DNA of 64,000 nucleotides, taken from assembly GCF_004214815.1 (NCBI RefSeq), contig NZ_CP035926.1:1674001-1738000 (forward strand), given 5' to 3'. The first letter of the stretch is position 1. Every line of letters starts with the position of its first letter. The translations under genes and the position numbers were made by a program. A model generated the notes under the pieces. That model worked only from the letters and a program-made list of their open reading frames with translations, was not told the origin of the DNA and searched no databases. Source of the DNA: Aliarcobacter thereius LMG 24486 (GTDB lineage Bacteria > Campylobacterota > Campylobacteria > Campylobacterales > Arcobacteraceae). Below, one piece after another: positions 62,624 to 64,000 of this stretch.

Positions 62624-62950
62624 CTAAGATTTAAACTTAGCAAAACTTTCTAAAAATTCTTCAATATTATATTTTTCTCTATATTTTTCACTCATTAAAT
62701 GTATAAAAATATCACCTAAATCTATAACAGTCCAATTTTCATCTTCATCAACTCTTAAGAACTCTTCACCTTGAGGTTTTAAATCAGTTTTTAAATAATC
62801 TAATAATGCACTTGCATGTTTTGGATTTAAAGTAGTTGCAATAACAACATAATCAACCAAATAATCTTTAGTGCTTAAATCAAAAACCTCAACATCAACT
62901 GCTTTTTTATCTTCTAATATCTCTTTGATATTTTCTATTCTTTTGTTCAA
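62624..62950 (-). CDS. rsfS: Ribosomal silencing factor RsfS
   Basis: 108 residues. DLSTKDYLVDYVVIATTLNPKHASALLDYL and NWTVIDLGDIFIHLMSEKYREKYNIEE are typical of the RsfS/iojap family. It binds ribosomal protein L14 and prevents subunit joining. Its ATG overlaps the nadD stop by 4 bases, the usual nadD-rsfS pair. Confidence 0.94.
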   Translation of the reverse strand: MNKRIENIKEILEDKKAVDVEVFDLSTKDYLVDYVVIATTLNPKHASALLDYLKTDLKPQGEEFLRVDEDENWTVIDLGDIFIHLMSEKYREKYNIEEFLESFAKFKS

Positions 62951-63501
62951 AATTTTCCTTTTTTTAATTTTCCTAACTCTTTTTTTACATCATCTTTTAT
63001 AATATCTGGAATATATGATAAATCCAATTTATCTCTTAAAAGTGTAGAACTAATATCAATATTAATATCAAAACTTTTAAACTCTTTGTTGTCCAAATTA
63101 TATCCCACTCTTTTTGCTACAACAAATTCTAAATTTTTCTTCAACTCATCGATATTATGCCACTTATGAAGAGATTTTAAGTTATCTTCTCCTATTATAA
63201 AATATATTTTACTAGGATTTAACAAAGATTTAATATATCTAATAGTCTCATAAGTATAGCTTAGTTTTTTTTGTTTTATTTCGTAATCACTAACGAAAAT
63301 TCTACTATCATCTTGGAAGACTTTTTTAAGAAATTCAAATCTTATTTCTGGTTCAAACAAAAAATCTTTTTTAAATGGATTTAAATAAGTAGGAATAACA
63401 ATTATTCTATCAAGATCTAAATTTTTTAAAGCAGTTCTTACTATTGTTTCATGTGCTATATGAATTGGGTCAAAACTACCACCAAAAATTGCAATTTTCA
63501 A
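62947..63501 (-). CDS. nadD: Nicotinate-nucleotide adenylyltransferase
   Basis: 184 residues. The nucleotidyltransferase motif GGSFDPIHIAHE opens the protein, and ISSTLLRDKL near the end matches the second motif (SSTxxR). It makes nicotinic acid adenine dinucleotide in NAD synthesis. It is divergent from gap across 90 bases. Confidence 0.94.
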   Translation of the reverse strand: MKIAIFGGSFDPIHIAHETIVRTALKNLDLDRIIVIPTYLNPFKKDFLFEPEIRFEFLKKVFQDDSRIFVSDYEIKQKKLSYTYETIRYIKSLLNPSKIYFIIGEDNLKSLHKWHNIDELKKNLEFVVAKRVGYNLDNKEFKSFDINIDISSTLLRDKLDLSYIPDIIKDDVKKELGKLKKGKF

Positions 63502-63591
63502 AAAAAACTTTCCTTACTTTTGTGATTAAATTATATTATAGCAATTTTTGGATAAAATATTTGCTATTTAGAATTTTTACAAAGGGATTAG

Positions 63592-64000
63592 ATGGCTATT
63601 AAAGTTGCAATAAATGGTTTTGGAAGAATAGGAAGATGTGTAGCTAGAATTATTGCTACAAGAGATGATATTGAATTAGTTGCTATAAATGATACAGCTA
63701 AACCTGATATGCTTGAATATATTACAAAATATGATACAGTTCACGGTACTTTTAATGGTGATGTTAAAGTTGAAAATGGTTTTTTAAAAATGGGAAAAAT
63801 TAATGCAAAACTATATTCAACAAGAGATGCAAATGAATTAACTTTTACAAAAGATTGTGGAGCTGAAATAGTATTGGAGTGTACAGGAGCTTATCTTACA
63901 CAAGAAGCTTGTGAGATTCATATTAGAAATGGTGCAAAAAAAGTTGTTATGAGTGCACCTGCAAAAGATACTACAAAAACTTATGTTATGGGTGTAAATG
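63592..64000 (+). CDS. gap: Glyceraldehyde-3-phosphate dehydrogenase, 5' part
   Basis: The first 136 codons, open at the right edge. AIKVAINGFGRIGRCVARI is the NAD-binding start, and VLECTGAYLTQEAC and KKVVMSAPAKD are standard type I GAPDH blocks. The catalytic Cys lies beyond the window. AAAGGGA precedes the ATG. It acts in glycolysis or gluconeogenesis. Confidence 0.95.
   Translation, partial: MAIKVAINGFGRIGRCVARIIATRDDIELVAINDTAKPDMLEYITKYDTVHGTFNGDVKVENGFLKMGKINAKLYSTRDANELTFTKDCGAEIVLECTGAYLTQEACEIHIRNGAKKVVMSAPAKDTTKTYVMGVN

Overview
The window is a strongly AT-rich, gene-dense bacterial chromosome segment. It looks like a member of the Campylobacterota close to Arcobacter/Aliarcobacter. 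The pointers are the HP0268-type nuclease beside miaB and nusA, the rnr-holA-rpsF-ssb-rpsR cluster, aminofutalosine synthase (MqnE), the ctp-purC-purS-purQ-plsC-crcB order, and frequent TTG starts. All assignments come from reading motifs and context; no database search was run.

Layout. Positions 1-2183 (minus strand, running off the left edge) hold a MotA/ExbB-like channel protein and a MotB/OmpA-like partner whose make-up recalls the ZorAB motor of Zorya defence; any effector genes would lie outside the window. Next come an L,D-transpeptidase and a D-2-hydroxyacid dehydrogenase. The 2-methylcitrate (propionate) genes prpB-prpC-acnD-prpF follow, divergent from an unfamiliar HTH regulator, with operator-like repeats between them. 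Then come a lytic transglycosylase, pyruvate kinase, thiS-yraN, bioF, carbonic anhydrase and mqnE. A minus-strand block carries a PilM/PilN-like protein, an acyltransferase, miaB and the HP0268-like nuclease. After nusA-cysS, the minus-strand rnr-holA-rpsF-ssb-rpsR cluster is followed by ilvC, a divergent polysaccharide deacetylase, dprA, and a TetR/HPP pair with two matching operators. Next are purF, dapB, trxB, trxA, alaS, an MFS transporter, a two-component system, HtrA and ilvD.

The accessory island is 46645-51842. It starts inside the 3' end of a tRNA-Ser(TGA) gene and ends at a 19-bp copy of that tRNA end, just before tRNA-Cys. It carries a large tyrosine integrase next to the tRNA, about 1.6 kb without an obvious protein gene, a small HTH protein, and a second compact tyrosine recombinase. 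The non-coding stretch holds a 9-bp tandem repeat, several G+C-rich stem-loop islands, a terminator that can fold in two ways, and a long perfect hairpin. No relaxase, replication protein, toxin or defence cargo is visible. This RNA/DNA-structure-rich small element is the most likely undescribed system here.

To the right lie dksA and truD, a BamB-like/YfgM-like pair, the ctp-purCSQ-plsC-crcB block, two tandem tatA copies, argS, nadD-rsfS, and the start of gap, which runs off the right edge. A recurring trait is very tight spacing: terminator hairpins often begin inside or at the stop codon of the preceding gene.
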